Source of the DNA: Armatimonadota bacterium
GTDB taxonomy: Bacteria > Sysuimicrobiota > Sysuimicrobiia > Sysuimicrobiales > Humicultoraceae
Reading direction: 5' to 3'
DNA length: 64,000 bases
Assembly (NCBI GenBank): GCA_031081715.1
Contig: JAVHMA010000011.1
Span: 1-64,000, forward strand
Notes under the pieces: generated by a model
What the model was told of the DNA's origin: nothing
The model's database searches: none
The model's input: the letters and a program-made list of their open reading frames with translations, nothing else
Shown here: piece after piece, positions 1-9,385 of the stretch
Layout of the letters: every line of letters starts with the position of its first letter
Numbering within the stretch: the first letter of the stretch is position 1
Program-made: the position numbers and the translations under genes

Positions 1-47
1 CGCCGGGGGTTGGGGCGCCGCCCCTGCGTGTGCGCCTGGCAGGACGC

Positions 48-602
48 TCAGTACAGCACGTTGAGGAGCAGGTACACCATGACCCCCAGGACCAGGCTCG
101 TGGACCACAGGGCCACGGCGTACCGTCCGACGCTCGGATGCCGCGTGGCCGCGACGGCGCCCGCGGGGTGCTTCAGGCCCGTGAGCAGGTTGTAGACCAC
201 CAGCGGCACCGAGACGATGGACAGCACGATGTGCACGGCCAGTATGGGCAGGTAGACGAACGCCCGCACGGCCGTCGGTCCGGGGAACGCCTTCGTGCCG
301 CCGAGGGCGACCCGGGTGACGTAGAGGACGAGGAACAACGAGATCAGCGCCGCCGAGGCGATCATGAACCGCCGGTGACGGTGGATGCGCCTGGCCAGGA
401 CTGCGCGCCAGCCTGCGATCAGGCACGCCAGGGCCAGGGTGTTCACGATCGCGATCAGCGTCGGCAGGGCGGCCAGCGCCGCGATCACGGCCGGCGGGAG
501 CACCGCGGGCGGCCGCATCGCGAGCGCGACGCCCAGCGCCGCGTAGACGGCGACGGTCAAAACGAGCGTCCAGCGCAGCGAGGCGGGATCCCACCGCGGC
601 AT
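48..602 (-). CDS. DUF420 family membrane protein
   Basis: About 184 residues with four hydrophobic segments and two conserved histidine-containing stretches (RHRRFM after the second segment, LKHPAG between the third and fourth). This is the layout of the DUF420/YozB family, often found near cytochrome oxidase or haem assembly genes; its biochemical role is not established. Length matches the family (about 150-190 residues). Three in-frame ATGs at 620, 608 and 602 are possible starts. I chose 602 because it sits after a purine-rich stretch, but none has a clear ribosome binding site. It is divergent from the cyclophilin relic and MATE-like gene. No oxidase genes are visible next to it, although the left flank is cut off. 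Confidence 0.8.
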   Translation of the reverse strand: MPRWDPASLRWTLVLTVAVYAALGVALAMRPPAVLPPAVIAALAALPTLIAIVNTLALACLIAGWRAVLARRIHRHRRFMIASAALISLFLVLYVTRVALGGTKAFPGPTAVRAFVYLPILAVHIVLSIVSVPLVVYNLLTGLKHPAGAVAATRHPSVGRYAVALWSTSLVLGVMVYLLLNVLY

Positions 603-675
603 GCCCATCTCATCAAGCATGCTACAATCGAGTGGTTTCATCCCGCAACGTACGGCCACGCCAGGAGGAGGAGAC

Positions 676-850
676 ATGACGGCCAGGCAGTGGGCGGCGC
701 TACCGCCGTTCAGCAGCGACACCACGCACTCGCCGCAGCCGCACCTCAATGGCAGGCACACCGTCCTCGGGAGGGTCGTCGAGGGGCAGGAGGTGGTGGA
801 CGCCATCCGCCAGTGGGACCGCATCGCGCGCGCTCGTGGAGGAGCACTAG
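676..850 (+). pseudogene. cyclophilin (peptidyl-prolyl isomerase) C-terminal relic
   Basis: A short open frame starting at ATG 676 behind a near-perfect ribosome binding site (AGGAGGAGGAGAC) encodes residues matching only the last third of cyclophilin-type prolyl isomerases: [22 protein letters not shown] is almost the family consensus (LDGRHTVFGRVVEGMDVVDAI). The N-terminal two thirds, including the catalytic arginine region, are absent. Near the end the frame drifts. Shifting one base after about 835 restores VEEH and a stop at 848-850, a natural-looking cyclophilin end, so a frameshift is also likely. I read it as a deletion-plus-frameshift relic that kept its translation start. The conceptual frame without the shift stops at 867. 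Confidence 0.7.
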
Positions 851-860
851 CCGTCCCTTT

Positions 861-2189
861 GTGCTGACGATCCGATCCCAGGAGCGCCCGGCGCCGCAGG
901 CTGCCCCCGGCTGGACGACCGGCGCGCTGGTTGCCTTCTGGGTGCCGCTTGCCCTGTCGTGGACGATGATGATCGTCGCGCAGCCGATCGCGGCGATCGC
1001 CATCAGCCGCTTGGCGGATCCCGAAGTCCAGCTCGCCGCCTACGGGGTCACGTTCGACCTGGCGTTCCTGCTCGAGAGCCCCATCATCATGCTGCTCAGT
1101 GTCTCCGTGGCGCTGACACGCGACCAGGCGTCCTTCCGGCTGCTGCGGCGCGTCACCGGCTGGGTCGCCGGGGTCGCAACCGCGATCTTCCTGGTGGTGG
1201 CGTTCACCCCGGCCTACGACCTGGTGGTGCGCGGCGCGATGGGCGTGCCCGAGGCGGTCGCCGCCGAGGCGCGGCCCGCCCTGCGGCTCCTGCTGCCGTG
1301 GATCGGCGCGATCGCCTGGCGCCGCTTCCTCCAGGGGCCGCTGATCTCTGCGGGCCACACGCGCGTGATCACCCTGGGCACGCTGATCCGGCTCGTGGTG
1401 CTCGCGGTTGTGTTGGGCGCGGGCGTGGCCTTCCCGGTGCTGCCCGGCGCGATGCTGGGCGCGCTGGCGCTGTCGGTGAGCGTGGTCGCGGAGTCGATCG
1501 CGAACACCCTGTGGGCGCTGCCGGTGGTGCGCCGGCTGCCCGCGGCCGCGGAGGCGTCGCTGTCGGTCGGTGCCGTCTTCCGATTCTGCGCCCCGCTGAT
1601 GGCCACCGACGTGATGCGGACCATCGTCCGCCCCGCGGTGACCGCTGGCGTCGCGCGGGCCGCGCTAGCGCCGGTCTCCCTTGCCGCGTGGCCGGTCGCC
1701 GCGAGCCTCATCACGCTCGTGAGCGCGCCGGCCATGTCGTTCCAGGAGGTCACGGTCGCGGTCATCCACGGCCGCGACGCCTATCGCCGGGTGCGGCGGT
1801 TCATCGCCGCCGTCGGTCTGATCCTGATCACCCTGACCGCGCTGGCCACCTGGAGCCCGCTCCTGCGGGCCTACCTGGTGACGGTCGTGGACCTGCCGGG
1901 CGCGCTGCTCGATCCGGTCATCGCGGGGATGCGGATCATGCTGCCGCTCCCGTTGCTGATGGCGCTGCGCAACCTGTTCCGCGGGGTGCTGATCCGGCGG
2001 CGGTTCACGGTCCCGATCCAGCTCGCGATGGGCGCGAACGCCGTCGTGCTCTTCGGCGCGCTGGCGGTCGGGGTCCGGGCGCAGTGGACGGGCATCGTGG
2101 TCGCGGGCACGGCGTCCGTCGCGGCCCAGGTGGCCGAGGTCGTGGTCCTCTATCTGTTCTCGCGGATGGCGGAGCGCGAGCTGACCTGA
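861..2189 (+). CDS. MATE/ANKH-like polytopic transporter
   Basis: A 442-residue protein with about twelve hydrophobic segments in two halves, the size and layout of the MOP flippase superfamily (MATE, MVF, ANKH). The N-terminal pattern, with a helix rich in W, M and V followed by [21 protein letters not shown], resembles bacterial ANKH/MATE-like proteins more than classical drug exporters. It differs clearly from the true MATE gene at 16288-17697. The substrate cannot be read from sequence. The GTG at 861 is the first plausible start; GGAGGAG lies about 13 bases upstream, inside the cyclophilin relic. It precedes the large regulator gene by about 95 bases on the same strand. Confidence 0.65.
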   Translation: MLTIRSQERPAPQAAPGWTTGALVAFWVPLALSWTMMIVAQPIAAIAISRLADPEVQLAAYGVTFDLAFLLESPIIMLLSVSVALTRDQASFRLLRRVTGWVAGVATAIFLVVAFTPAYDLVVRGAMGVPEAVAAEARPALRLLLPWIGAIAWRRFLQGPLISAGHTRVITLGTLIRLVVLAVVLGAGVAFPVLPGAMLGALALSVSVVAESIANTLWALPVVRRLPAAAEASLSVGAVFRFCAPLMATDVMRTIVRPAVTAGVARAALAPVSLAAWPVAASLITLVSAPAMSFQEVTVAVIHGRDAYRRVRRFIAAVGLILITLTALATWSPLLRAYLVTVVDLPGALLDPVIAGMRIMLPLPLLMALRNLFRGVLIRRRFTVPIQLAMGANAVVLFGALAVGVRAQWTGIVVAGTASVAAQVAEVVVLYLFSRMAERELT

Positions 2190-2283
2190 CCCGGGCTGCC
2201 GTCACGCACTCCGGTTGGCATCGGAGGGAATCCTGGGCCAGCGCGGAATCCGTACACGTCATCGCGCCGGCCGGAGCGGTGCT

Positions 2284-5200
2284 GTGTTAGAAGATGCGTC
2301 GACGAGCTCGCTGAGCGTCCAGCTACTGGGCGGATTCCGCCTGACCAACCGAGACGGATCGGTCCGGCGCCTGGACTCCGCCCGCCTACAGTCCCTCCTT
2401 GCCTACCTGGTGCTCCATCGCGGTCCGCAGCCACGGTCGCGGCTCGCCGCGGTGTTCTGGCCGGAGTCGCCCGAGGGTCAGGCCCGCACCAATCTGCGCA
2501 AGCTCATCCTCGAGCTCCGGCGCGGCCTGCCCGAGGTAGACCGGTACGTGCTGGTCGACGAGCGTGCATTGCAGTGGCGCGGCGAGGGGGCGACGGTGGA
2601 TGTCGTCGAGTTCGAGCGGGCGCTCGAGGGCACGACGACGGTTGCCTCTCTGGAGCGCGCGATCGGGTTGTACCGCGGCGAGCTGCTTCCGGATTGCTAC
2701 GAGGACTGGGTCGTGGCGCCGCGGGAGCGCATCCGTCAGGCGTACATGGACGGCCTGGAGCGCTTGATCGCTGCGCTCGAGGCGCGGCGCGACTACGGGG
2801 CGGCGATCCGCCATGCCCGCGGGCTGCTCGACCTCGACCCGCTGCAGGAGCGGATCGCGCGGTTGCTCATGCGCCTGCACGCGCTGACCGGCGACCGCAC
2901 CGGCGCCGTCCGGGTCTATCACGCGTGCGCGAGCGTCCTCCAGCGCGAGCTTGGCACGGCGCCGAGTCTGGAGACACGGGAGGCCTATGAGCGGCTGTTG
3001 GCGGCCACGCACGTGCGGCCCGCCGCCCAGCCGCTCGCCGCGCCGCCGTTGGTGGGGCGCGACGCCGAGTGGGAGCGCCTGCAGGCCGCCTGGAGGACTG
3101 CGGCGGCCGGGAGGCCGCGGGTAGTGCTGCTGCGCGGCGAGGCCGGCATCGGGAAGTCGCGGCTGGCCGAAGACCTGCTCGAGTGGGCGGCGCGTCAGGG
3201 TTTCACCGTTCGCGCTGCGCGCTGCTACGCCGCCGAGGACGGGCTCGCCTACGCGCCCATCACGGCGTTGCTGCGGGCGCGGCCGATTCACTCCTCCACG
3301 CCCCTTGCCAGGCGCGAGCTCTCGCGGTTGCTCCCTGAGCTCCTGACCGATCCGGGGCTGTCGCCGCCCGGCCCGCTCTCGGAGGTCTGGCAGCGGCAGC
3401 ACCTGTTCGAAACCGTTGCGCAGGTTCTCCTGGCCGATCAGCCGGTGCTCGTCGTCATCGACGACTTCCAGTGGTGCGACGAGGAGAGTCTGGCGTTCCT
3501 GCACTACCTCAGCCACTGCGACCCGCACGCGCGGCTCCTGCTCGTCGGCGCGCTGCGCCCGGACGACATCGAGCGGGGGCACCCCCTCCAGCGCGTCCTG
3601 GCCTCCTGGCGCCACGCCGGGGTGGTGGACGAGATCGATCTCCGACCACTCGAGGAGGGACCGACCGAGCGATTGGCCGCGTCCGTCGTCGGGATGGCGC
3701 TGGACCGAGCCGCAGCAGCGCGCGTGTTCCGCGAGACCGGCGGCAACCCTCTGTTTGTCGTCGAGCTCGCGCGCGCCGGGCTCATCGGCGCGGACAACCC
3801 CTCGCCGCTGCCCCCGCAGATCCAGCAGGTCGTTCGCACGCGCCTCGAGCGCCTCTCACCCCCGGCGCACGACCTGGCCGCGGTCGCGGCCGTGGTCGGC
3901 CGGTCGTTCACCTTCGCGCTCCTCGCGGAGGTCACCGGCATGGAGGAAGACGCGCTCATCCGCGGCCTCGACGAGCTGTGGCAGCGTCGCATCATCCGCG
4001 AGCACGGCACCGACGCCTACGACTTCAGCCACGACCTGCTGCGTGACGCGGCGTACGCGGTGATGAGCGGGACGCGACGGCGGTGGCTGCACCGGCAGGT
4101 CGCCCGGGCGTTGGAGATCGCCGCCGCGGACGAGCCCGGCGAGGCCAGCGGGCAGATCGGCATGCACTACGAGCAGGCGGGCCTGGTGGACCGCGCGGTG
4201 CCGGCGTACATGCGGGCGGCCGACGCGGCGCGGCGCGTGTACGCGTACGAGGCTGCCCTCAACTACTATCACCGACTGCTCGCGCTGGAGGTCGGGGTCG
4301 ATCGCATCACGGTCATGTGCCGTATCGGTGAGATCTGGCAGCGGACCGGCCGATGGGCCGATGCGGAACACGTGTACCGGCAGGCCCTCATGGTGGCCAC
4401 GGAGGCTTCGGACGCCGAGGCGGAGGCCGAGTGCCAGCTCAGACTCGGGTTCATCCTGCGCCTGCGGGGCGCCTACGACGAGGCCGGCGCGTGGTTCGAG
4501 CGCGCGCAGGCCGCGTTCGAGCGGCTGGGCCTGGCGCGCGGCATCAGCCGCGCCACCGGGCACCTGGGCGTCGTCCACTTCGAACGGGCGGACTACGCCC
4601 TCGCGCTGACCTGCTTCGAGCGCCAGCGCGAGATCGCCGAGCGGCTGGGCGATACCGCGGAGGTCAGCAACGCGCTACGCGACACCGGGTTGGTCCACTG
4701 GGCCAGGGGTGACTACGCCCAGGCCCTGGAAGCGCACCGGCACCAGCTCGAGCTGGCGGTTGAGCGCGGCGAGGCCTTGGGGGTGGAGGGAATGAACGCC
4801 CTCAACAACCTGGGCCTGGTGTACCGGTCGATGGGCGACTACGCGCGCGCCATCGAGCACCACCGGAAGAGCCTGGAGATCGCCCGCAGGATCGGCGACC
4901 GCCGCGGTATCGCGGTCGCCCTGGGCAACATCGGCATCGACCGTGAGGAAGAGGGCGCCTACGCCCACGCCCTCGTGCACCTCATCCAGCAATACGAGAT
5001 CGCCTCGCAGATCGGCGACCCCCGCGGCCGGGGTCATGCCGTCTGGCACATCGGCAACGTCTGCGAGGCGCTCGGGCATGGGGCCGAGGCCCTGCGGTGC
5101 TTCACCGAGCAGCTACGCATCGGCCTGGCGATCAACGATCGGGTGGTCGCGGCCACGGCGCTCGCGAACGTGGCGCGCGTCTACGCCGCGCAGGCGCGCG

Positions 5201-5769
5201 GGGGCGAGGCCGAGCGGCTCTACCGGGCGAGCCTCGCACTGCTGGAGACTGCCGGTGTGCCGCACCACCAATGCGAGGTCCGCTACCGGCTCGCCGCCTT
5301 CTACGCGGAGGCGGGCCGGTACCGGGAAGCCCTCGACGCGGCGGCCGGGGCGCGTCACGTGGCGGCGCAGCTCAAACGGACGTCGATGCAGTTCGCTGCC
5401 GAGCGGCTCTGCGTCGAGGTGCGTCTCCGGTCAGGCGCGATCTCCGATGCGCAGGCGTGCGAGGAGCTGCGGGCGCTCCTGACCCGGTTTCCCGACGCGC
5501 GTAGCCATGCCGCCGTATCCTACGACCTGTGGCGCATCACGGCCGCCGAGGAGCATCGCCGCGCCGCGGTGGACCACTACCGACGCCTGGCTGCGGAGCA
5601 CGGGCGGGTCGAGTACCGCCGGAGGATCGAGGCGCTCACCGGGGAGCCACCGCCCGAGGCCCCGGCGCCATTACCGCTCCCCGCGGACCTGACGGGCGAG
5701 CCAGCGGACTTGGATGGGCTCCTCCGGGAGGTCGAGCGGCGGTTGCCGCAACTCACCGCGTCGTTGTAG
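2284..5769 (+). CDS. SARP/BTAD-AAA-TPR large transcriptional regulator
   Basis: About 1161 residues. The first 100 form a SARP winged-helix DNA-binding domain (start VQLLGGFRL, then FWPESPEGQARTNLRKLILELR). A bacterial transcriptional activation (BTAD) helical domain runs to about 250. A STAND/AAA ATPase follows, with Walker A GEAGIGKSRL and Walker B VLVVIDDFQWCDEESL. The last 500 residues are tetratricopeptide repeats, many with a GDYAxALxxxxxxLxIAxxxGD pattern. Such proteins are signal-integrating activators whose TPR part senses partner proteins or ligands. I chose GTG 2284, just after CGGAGCGG and directly before the conserved domain; an earlier TTG at 2215 adds a low-complexity leader. 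It lies upstream of the PrsW cluster on the same strand, so it could regulate it; that is inference only. Confidence 0.9.
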   Translation: MLEDASTSSLSVQLLGGFRLTNRDGSVRRLDSARLQSLLAYLVLHRGPQPRSRLAAVFWPESPEGQARTNLRKLILELRRGLPEVDRYVLVDERALQWRGEGATVDVVEFERALEGTTTVASLERAIGLYRGELLPDCYEDWVVAPRERIRQAYMDGLERLIAALEARRDYGAAIRHARGLLDLDPLQERIARLLMRLHALTGDRTGAVRVYHACASVLQRELGTAPSLETREAYERLLAATHVRPAAQPLAAPPLVGRDAEWERLQAAWRTAAAGRPRVVLLRGEAGIGKSRLAEDLLEWAARQGFTVRAARCYAAEDGLAYAPITALLRARPIHSSTPLARRELSRLLPELLTDPGLSPPGPLSEVWQRQHLFETVAQVLLADQPVLVVIDDFQWCDEESLAFLHYLSHCDPHARLLLVGALRPDDIERGHPLQRVLASWRHAGVVDEIDLRPLEEGPTERLAASVVGMALDRAAAARVFRETGGNPLFVVELARAGLIGADNPSPLPPQIQQVVRTRLERLSPPAHDLAAVAAVVGRSFTFALLAEVTGMEEDALIRGLDELWQRRIIREHGTDAYDFSHDLLRDAAYAVMSGTRRRWLHRQVARALEIAAADEPGEASGQIGMHYEQAGLVDRAVPAYMRAADAARRVYAYEAALNYYHRLLALEVGVDRITVMCRIGEIWQRTGRWADAEHVYRQALMVATEASDAEAEAECQLRLGFILRLRGAYDEAGAWFERAQAAFERLGLARGISRATGHLGVVHFERADYALALTCFERQREIAERLGDTAEVSNALRDTGLVHWARGDYAQALEAHRHQLELAVERGEALGVEGMNALNNLGLVYRSMGDYARAIEHHRKSLEIARRIGDRRGIAVALGNIGIDREEEGAYAHALVHLIQQYEIASQIGDPRGRGHAVWHIGNVCEALGHGAEALRCFTEQLRIGLAINDRVVAATALANVARVYAAQARGGEAERLYRASLALLETAGVPHHQCEVRYRLAAFYAEAGRYREALDAAAGARHVAAQLKRTSMQFAAERLCVEVRLRSGAISDAQACEELRALLTRFPDARSHAAVSYDLWRITAAEEHRRAAVDHYRRLAAEHGRVEYRRRIEALTGEPPPEAPAPLPLPADLTGEPADLDGLLREVERRLPQLTASL

Positions 5770-5811
5770 GGCGGAACGCTTCCGGAACGGTCGGTCGCGT
5801 ACGCACGAAGC

Positions 5812-6402
5812 GTGCGCGGGTTCACACGCATCCTCTCGCTGGCATGGGTGCCGCTGGCGACCTCGGCGGTCTCCCTCGTCCTGTCCGTGAGCAGCATCGT
5901 CGTCTCGACCCGGGAGCCCGAGATCGTGCTGATCCTTCCCGACCAGGTGCGCGTGGCGCAAGGCGACGACTTCGGGTTCGCCTACATGTACGTCCAGCCG
6001 GCCTTCGTGAACACGGGCATCAACGACCGCGTGGAGGTCCTGCGCACGATGACGATCGAGGTTCAGGCGCCGGCCGGGGGCGGGCCCACCATTTTCGAGT
6101 GGGACGAGCGCGGCGAACTCGTCTACAACGCCGACGGCTCGCTGAGCTACCGCTACCTCGCCGACGCGGTGCCGCTCCTGGTCAGTCCCCGCGACGCGCA
6201 GGTGCCGTTCGCGGTCTTCAATGGCCCGAAGGGATGGTACTTCGGCGAGGGGACCTACCGCATGCGGCTGCTCGCGCATCGGGTGGTGAGCCGACGCCCG
6301 CTGGAGGGGACGTTCGAGATCACCTTCGCGCAGCGGGACGTTGACTTCCTGATCACCGGCCGCGGCCGCCGGTTCCTGACGTTTCCGTCGAGGAAGCTTT
6401 GA
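5812..6402 (+). CDS. single-pass membrane-anchored hypothetical protein
   Basis: 196 residues: a short basic N-terminus, one hydrophobic segment (about residues 8-30), then a beta-rich extracytoplasmic domain of about 165 residues with no recognised motif. The topology (N-in, one helix, sandwich-like domain) is shared with the products at 7504 and 9386 in the same cluster. The start is GTG 5812, 42 bases after the regulator stop, without a strong ribosome binding site. No enzyme motif is visible. It is the first gene of the plus-strand run that includes three PrsW-family proteins, so a role as envelope partner or substrate of those proteases is a hypothesis. Confidence 0.65.
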   Translation: MRGFTRILSLAWVPLATSAVSLVLSVSSIVVSTREPEIVLILPDQVRVAQGDDFGFAYMYVQPAFVNTGINDRVEVLRTMTIEVQAPAGGGPTIFEWDERGELVYNADGSLSYRYLADAVPLLVSPRDAQVPFAVFNGPKGWYFGEGTYRMRLLAHRVVSRRPLEGTFEITFAQRDVDFLITGRGRRFLTFPSRKL

Positions 6403-6529
6403 CGGGTGGCCCGCGGCCGGACGGGTCGGGGGAACGCCTGCGAAACGTCTGCCCCGTACCATGGGGTGCGTCGAGGCCCCGTGCCGCGCGACGGTGCCGG
6501 CGCGGGCGCCCGTCCGGCGAGGTGAGCCG

Positions 6530-7507
6530 ATGTCTGGAACCGGCCTTCTGGTCACCGCCGTGCTGGTCACGGTCGTGCCCGTCCTCATCTACCTCTGGAT
6601 CTTGTGGCGGGTGGATCGGTACGAGAAGGAACCGGTCACGCTGCTAGCCGTGGCGCTCGCGGGTGGGGCCGTGGTGGCGCCGCTGCTGACCGCCCTGGCC
6701 CAGAGCGTGCTGGGAATCCCCACCTCGATCTTCCCCGCGCTCTTCCAGATCTATCCGTTCGCCCATCCCAACCTGGCCGGGGCGGTTGTCGAGGAGCTCG
6801 CCAAGGGTGCCGTGATCCTCACGGTCTACGTCCTCGTGCCGCACGAGTTCGACAACACGCTCGACGGCGTCGTCTACGGCGCCACCGTCGGTGCCGGCTT
6901 CGCGCTCGCCGAGTCGGTGGTCTACCTGAGCGACTTGGCGTCGCTGGCCGCCGCGGCCAACCTCGAGGCCGGGTTTTTCGGTGCCATCCTGGTCTCAGGG
7001 CTCACCCACTGTGTCTTTGGTGCGATTTTCGGCGCGGCGCTCGGCTACGTGCGTGAGGCGTCGCCGTCAGGCGGCGCGCGGTGGTGGATTCCTATCGCCG
7101 GCCTGGCAGCGGCGGCCCTCTATCACGCCGGGTACGTCGCGGTGGGCGCAGCGGGCCTGGCGGGTGTGGGCGGGCTCACGGGCCTCCTGCTCGGCGTCGG
7201 CCGTCGCCTGGCGGACGTGGGTGGTCTGGTCCTGGTCGGCGTGATTGTGGCCTGGGCCTGGTCGCGCGAACGCGGCGTGCTGCGGTGGGCGCTCGCCACC
7301 GAGGCGCCGGAGGTGATCGCGCCCGACGAACTTGAGGCCCTGGCGCAGGGCCGCATGACCGGCGACCCGCGATTGCGCGAGGCGCTCGCCGAGCTGGCTT
7401 TCGCGAAGTGGCGGCTCGCGCGCGGGTTTGGCACGCAGGAGGGCGTCACGCGGCAGCGCGAGCGCGTCCGGCAGGTCCGCTTGGCACAGGGGGGGAGCCG
7501 CGGGTGA
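6530..7507 (+). CDS. PrsW family intramembrane metalloprotease (copy 1)
   Basis: 325 residues with about nine hydrophobic segments. PrsW hallmarks are all present: the N-terminal cytosolic motif DRYEKEP (29-35), the EExxK motif VVEELAK with glutamates 88 and 89, HEFDNTLDGVVYG (histidine 105), ALAES (glutamate 128) and GLTHCVFG (histidine 160). In Bacillus, PrsW cleaves a single-pass anti-sigma factor outside the membrane; family members are membrane-embedded zinc proteases. A cytosolic tail of about 75 charged residues follows the last helix and recurs in copy 2 (FxKWxxxRG pattern). ATG 6530 follows GGCGAGGTGAGCCG. The stop overlaps the next gene's GTG (GTGA). No sigma/anti-sigma pair is in the window, so the substrate is unknown. 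Confidence 0.88.
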   Translation: MSGTGLLVTAVLVTVVPVLIYLWILWRVDRYEKEPVTLLAVALAGGAVVAPLLTALAQSVLGIPTSIFPALFQIYPFAHPNLAGAVVEELAKGAVILTVYVLVPHEFDNTLDGVVYGATVGAGFALAESVVYLSDLASLAAAANLEAGFFGAILVSGLTHCVFGAIFGAALGYVREASPSGGARWWIPIAGLAAAALYHAGYVAVGAAGLAGVGGLTGLLLGVGRRLADVGGLVLVGVIVAWAWSRERGVLRWALATEAPEVIAPDELEALAQGRMTGDPRLREALAELAFAKWRLARGFGTQEGVTRQRERVRQVRLAQGGSRG

Positions 7508-8109
7508 GTGCGCCTCCGTCGCCCGGTCCGAATCGCACCCTGCTCTACGGCGTGGGCGCCGGGTGCGGCTGCCTGTCGCTCATCATCGGGATCGTCGCGG
7601 TCGTGCTGGTCGTTGGGGCGCTCTCCCGCGCCACGTCTGGCCCGTCTCCGCAGCCCGCACCGCAGCCCCAACCCGGCCCGGGGCCAATCCAGCCCCGGCC
7701 CCAGCCCCCCGAGCCCCAGCCCGGTGGTGACGTCGAGGGTACTGACGACCTCAAGATCGGCGGCGCGCATACGCTCCGGATCGTAGGGCAGCCGCCCAAC
7801 ATCACACCGGGCGAGCCGGCCACGACCTTCACGCGCGGCGAGGCGGTCGGGTTCCGCGGTGTCGTGGCCCTGATCCGGGGGACGCACGAAATCCGGATCC
7901 TCTGGGTGAAGCTCGAGGGCGGCACCCGCGTCACGCCGGTGGCTCAGGGCAAGTTCAGCTGGTCGGAGGCCACCCACCAGGGCAAGCCGTTCCTGGCCTT
8001 CGTCCACGGCACCGAGCAGGCCCCGCCGGGCGACTACGCGGTCGGCGTCATCAAAGTCGTCGGCGAGCAAAACGTCCTGATCGTCCGGCGCGGGTTCACG
8101 TTCCGGTAG
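7504..8109 (+). CDS. single-pass protein with proline-rich stalk
   Basis: 201 residues: a short N-terminus, one hydrophobic helix (about 13-38), a proline/glutamine-rich stalk (about 43-78) and a C-terminal beta-rich domain of about 120 residues. The start GTG overlaps the stop of PrsW copy 1 by GTGA, so translation is probably coupled and the two products are likely partners. A type II single-pass protein with an extended stalk is the shape of known site-1-cleaved membrane proteins, so it is a candidate PrsW substrate or adaptor. I recognise no family in the C-terminal domain. A conserved-looking pattern there includes an RIVGQPP motif and an ending FTFR. Confidence 0.65.
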   Translation: MSAPPSPGPNRTLLYGVGAGCGCLSLIIGIVAVVLVVGALSRATSGPSPQPAPQPQPGPGPIQPRPQPPEPQPGGDVEGTDDLKIGGAHTLRIVGQPPNITPGEPATTFTRGEAVGFRGVVALIRGTHEIRILWVKLEGGTRVTPVAQGKFSWSEATHQGKPFLAFVHGTEQAPPGDYAVGVIKVVGEQNVLIVRRGFTFR

Positions 8110-8144
8110 GCACGCGCCGCCCAGGTCGTCGGGAGGTGAGGACG

Positions 8145-9356
8145 GTGAGCCAATCGCGCGGGTCCGCGCTCCCCGAGATCGCGCTGCCCAAGGGCGACAT
8201 CTCGGACCGGGGGCTCCGCTACCTCATCATCGGAGGGTTCGGCCTGCTCTTCTTCCTGTTTGGCACGGCCACGCTGCTCTACTTCCTGGCTCGCGTGCCC
8301 TTCGGCGCCCTCGTGGTCTCGACCGTCGCGGCGGTGCTGCCGGTGCCGCTCTACGGAGCGCTGATCCTCTGGCTCGACCGGCACGAGAAGGAACCCGCGC
8401 TGCTGCTGGCGGCCGCGTTCTTCTGGGGCGCTGTCGTCGCGACGCTGGTCTCGCTGTTTCTGAACACCGGGGCGACGGTCGTCATCAACGCCATCCTCGG
8501 TCCCCGGTGGGCCGGGGCGCTGGGCGCCTCGATGGTCGCCCCGATCGTGGAGGAGACGTCCAAGGGCGCGGCGCTGCTGTTGCTCTTCTTCCTGGCGCGC
8601 CATGAGTTCAACAACGTCGTTGACGGCATCGTGTACGGCAGCCTCGTGGGGCTTGGCTTCGCGATGACCGAGAACATCCTGTACTTTTCCCGGGCGCACG
8701 CGGCCGGTGGGCTGGCGGGCGTTGGCATCTTGTTCCTCATGCGGGTCGTGCTCAGCGGGTTCAACCATTCGCTGTTCACCGGGGTGATCGGCGCCGGACT
8801 CGGGTACGCCCGCGAGGCGCCCGGCACGGTCGTCAAGGTCGCGGCGCCCGTCGCGGGCTACGTGGCTGGCATCATGCTGCACGCCCTGTGGAACGGCACC
8901 GCCGTGCTGCTGAATATCACGGGAATCCGTGTCGCGCCGGTCGTCCAGCTGCTCGTGATCGTGCCCGGCATGGCGCTGGTCCTGGCGCTGCCCGGACTCG
9001 CGACGCTTGTCTGGCTCGCCGCCGCCGGGTGGCGGCGGGAGGTGCGCATCATCAATGAGTTTCTGAAAGACGAAGTCAAGCGCAGGGTCGTCACCGAGGA
9101 CGAGCTGGAGACCCTGGGGAGTCCCCGCCGCCGCTTTGGGCGACTGATGCGGGCGCTGACGCAGCAGGGGCCACAAGCCTGGCTCGGGCTGCGCCAGCTC
9201 TACGAGCTCCAGGTAGATCTCGCCTTCCGCAAGTGGCATGCATCGCGGGGGGAGCGCCTGATGTCGTTCCAGCAGGTGATGACCGACGATGGGTACCGCG
9301 AGCGGATCGCGCAGATCCGAGAGCGACTGGCCGCGATGGGGGTCGAGACCGCTTGA
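8145..9356 (+). CDS. PrsW family intramembrane metalloprotease (copy 2)
   Basis: 403 residues, longer than copy 1 at the N-terminus (extra helix at about 25-48). The catalytic set is intact: LDRHEKEP at about 77-84, VEETSKG with glutamates 136-137, RHEFNNVVDGIVYG (histidine 153), AMTEN (glutamate 176) and GFNHSLFTG (histidine 208). A cytosolic tail of about 100 charged residues ends with an arginine-rich repeat similar to that of copy 1. The GTG at 8145 is preceded at good spacing by GGGAGGTGAGG, so I prefer it over the GTG at 8136. It lies 35 bases after the stalk protein and 29 bases before another stalk protein, so the locus alternates protease and stalk protein twice. Confidence 0.88.
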   Translation: MSQSRGSALPEIALPKGDISDRGLRYLIIGGFGLLFFLFGTATLLYFLARVPFGALVVSTVAAVLPVPLYGALILWLDRHEKEPALLLAAAFFWGAVVATLVSLFLNTGATVVINAILGPRWAGALGASMVAPIVEETSKGAALLLLFFLARHEFNNVVDGIVYGSLVGLGFAMTENILYFSRAHAAGGLAGVGILFLMRVVLSGFNHSLFTGVIGAGLGYAREAPGTVVKVAAPVAGYVAGIMLHALWNGTAVLLNITGIRVAPVVQLLVIVPGMALVLALPGLATLVWLAAAGWRREVRIINEFLKDEVKRRVVTEDELETLGSPRRRFGRLMRALTQQGPQAWLGLRQLYELQVDLAFRKWHASRGERLMSFQQVMTDDGYRERIAQIRERLAAMGVETA

Positions 9357-9385
9357 CGCCCCAACCGAGGAAGGAGCAGAGGCCG

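Noticed and set aside
30-860. Long plus-strand frame extending the MATE-like gene to position 30
   Set aside because: The upstream part is arginine/histidine/glutamine-rich antisense to DUF420 and the cyclophilin relic, with no membrane helices; the conserved protein starts near 861.
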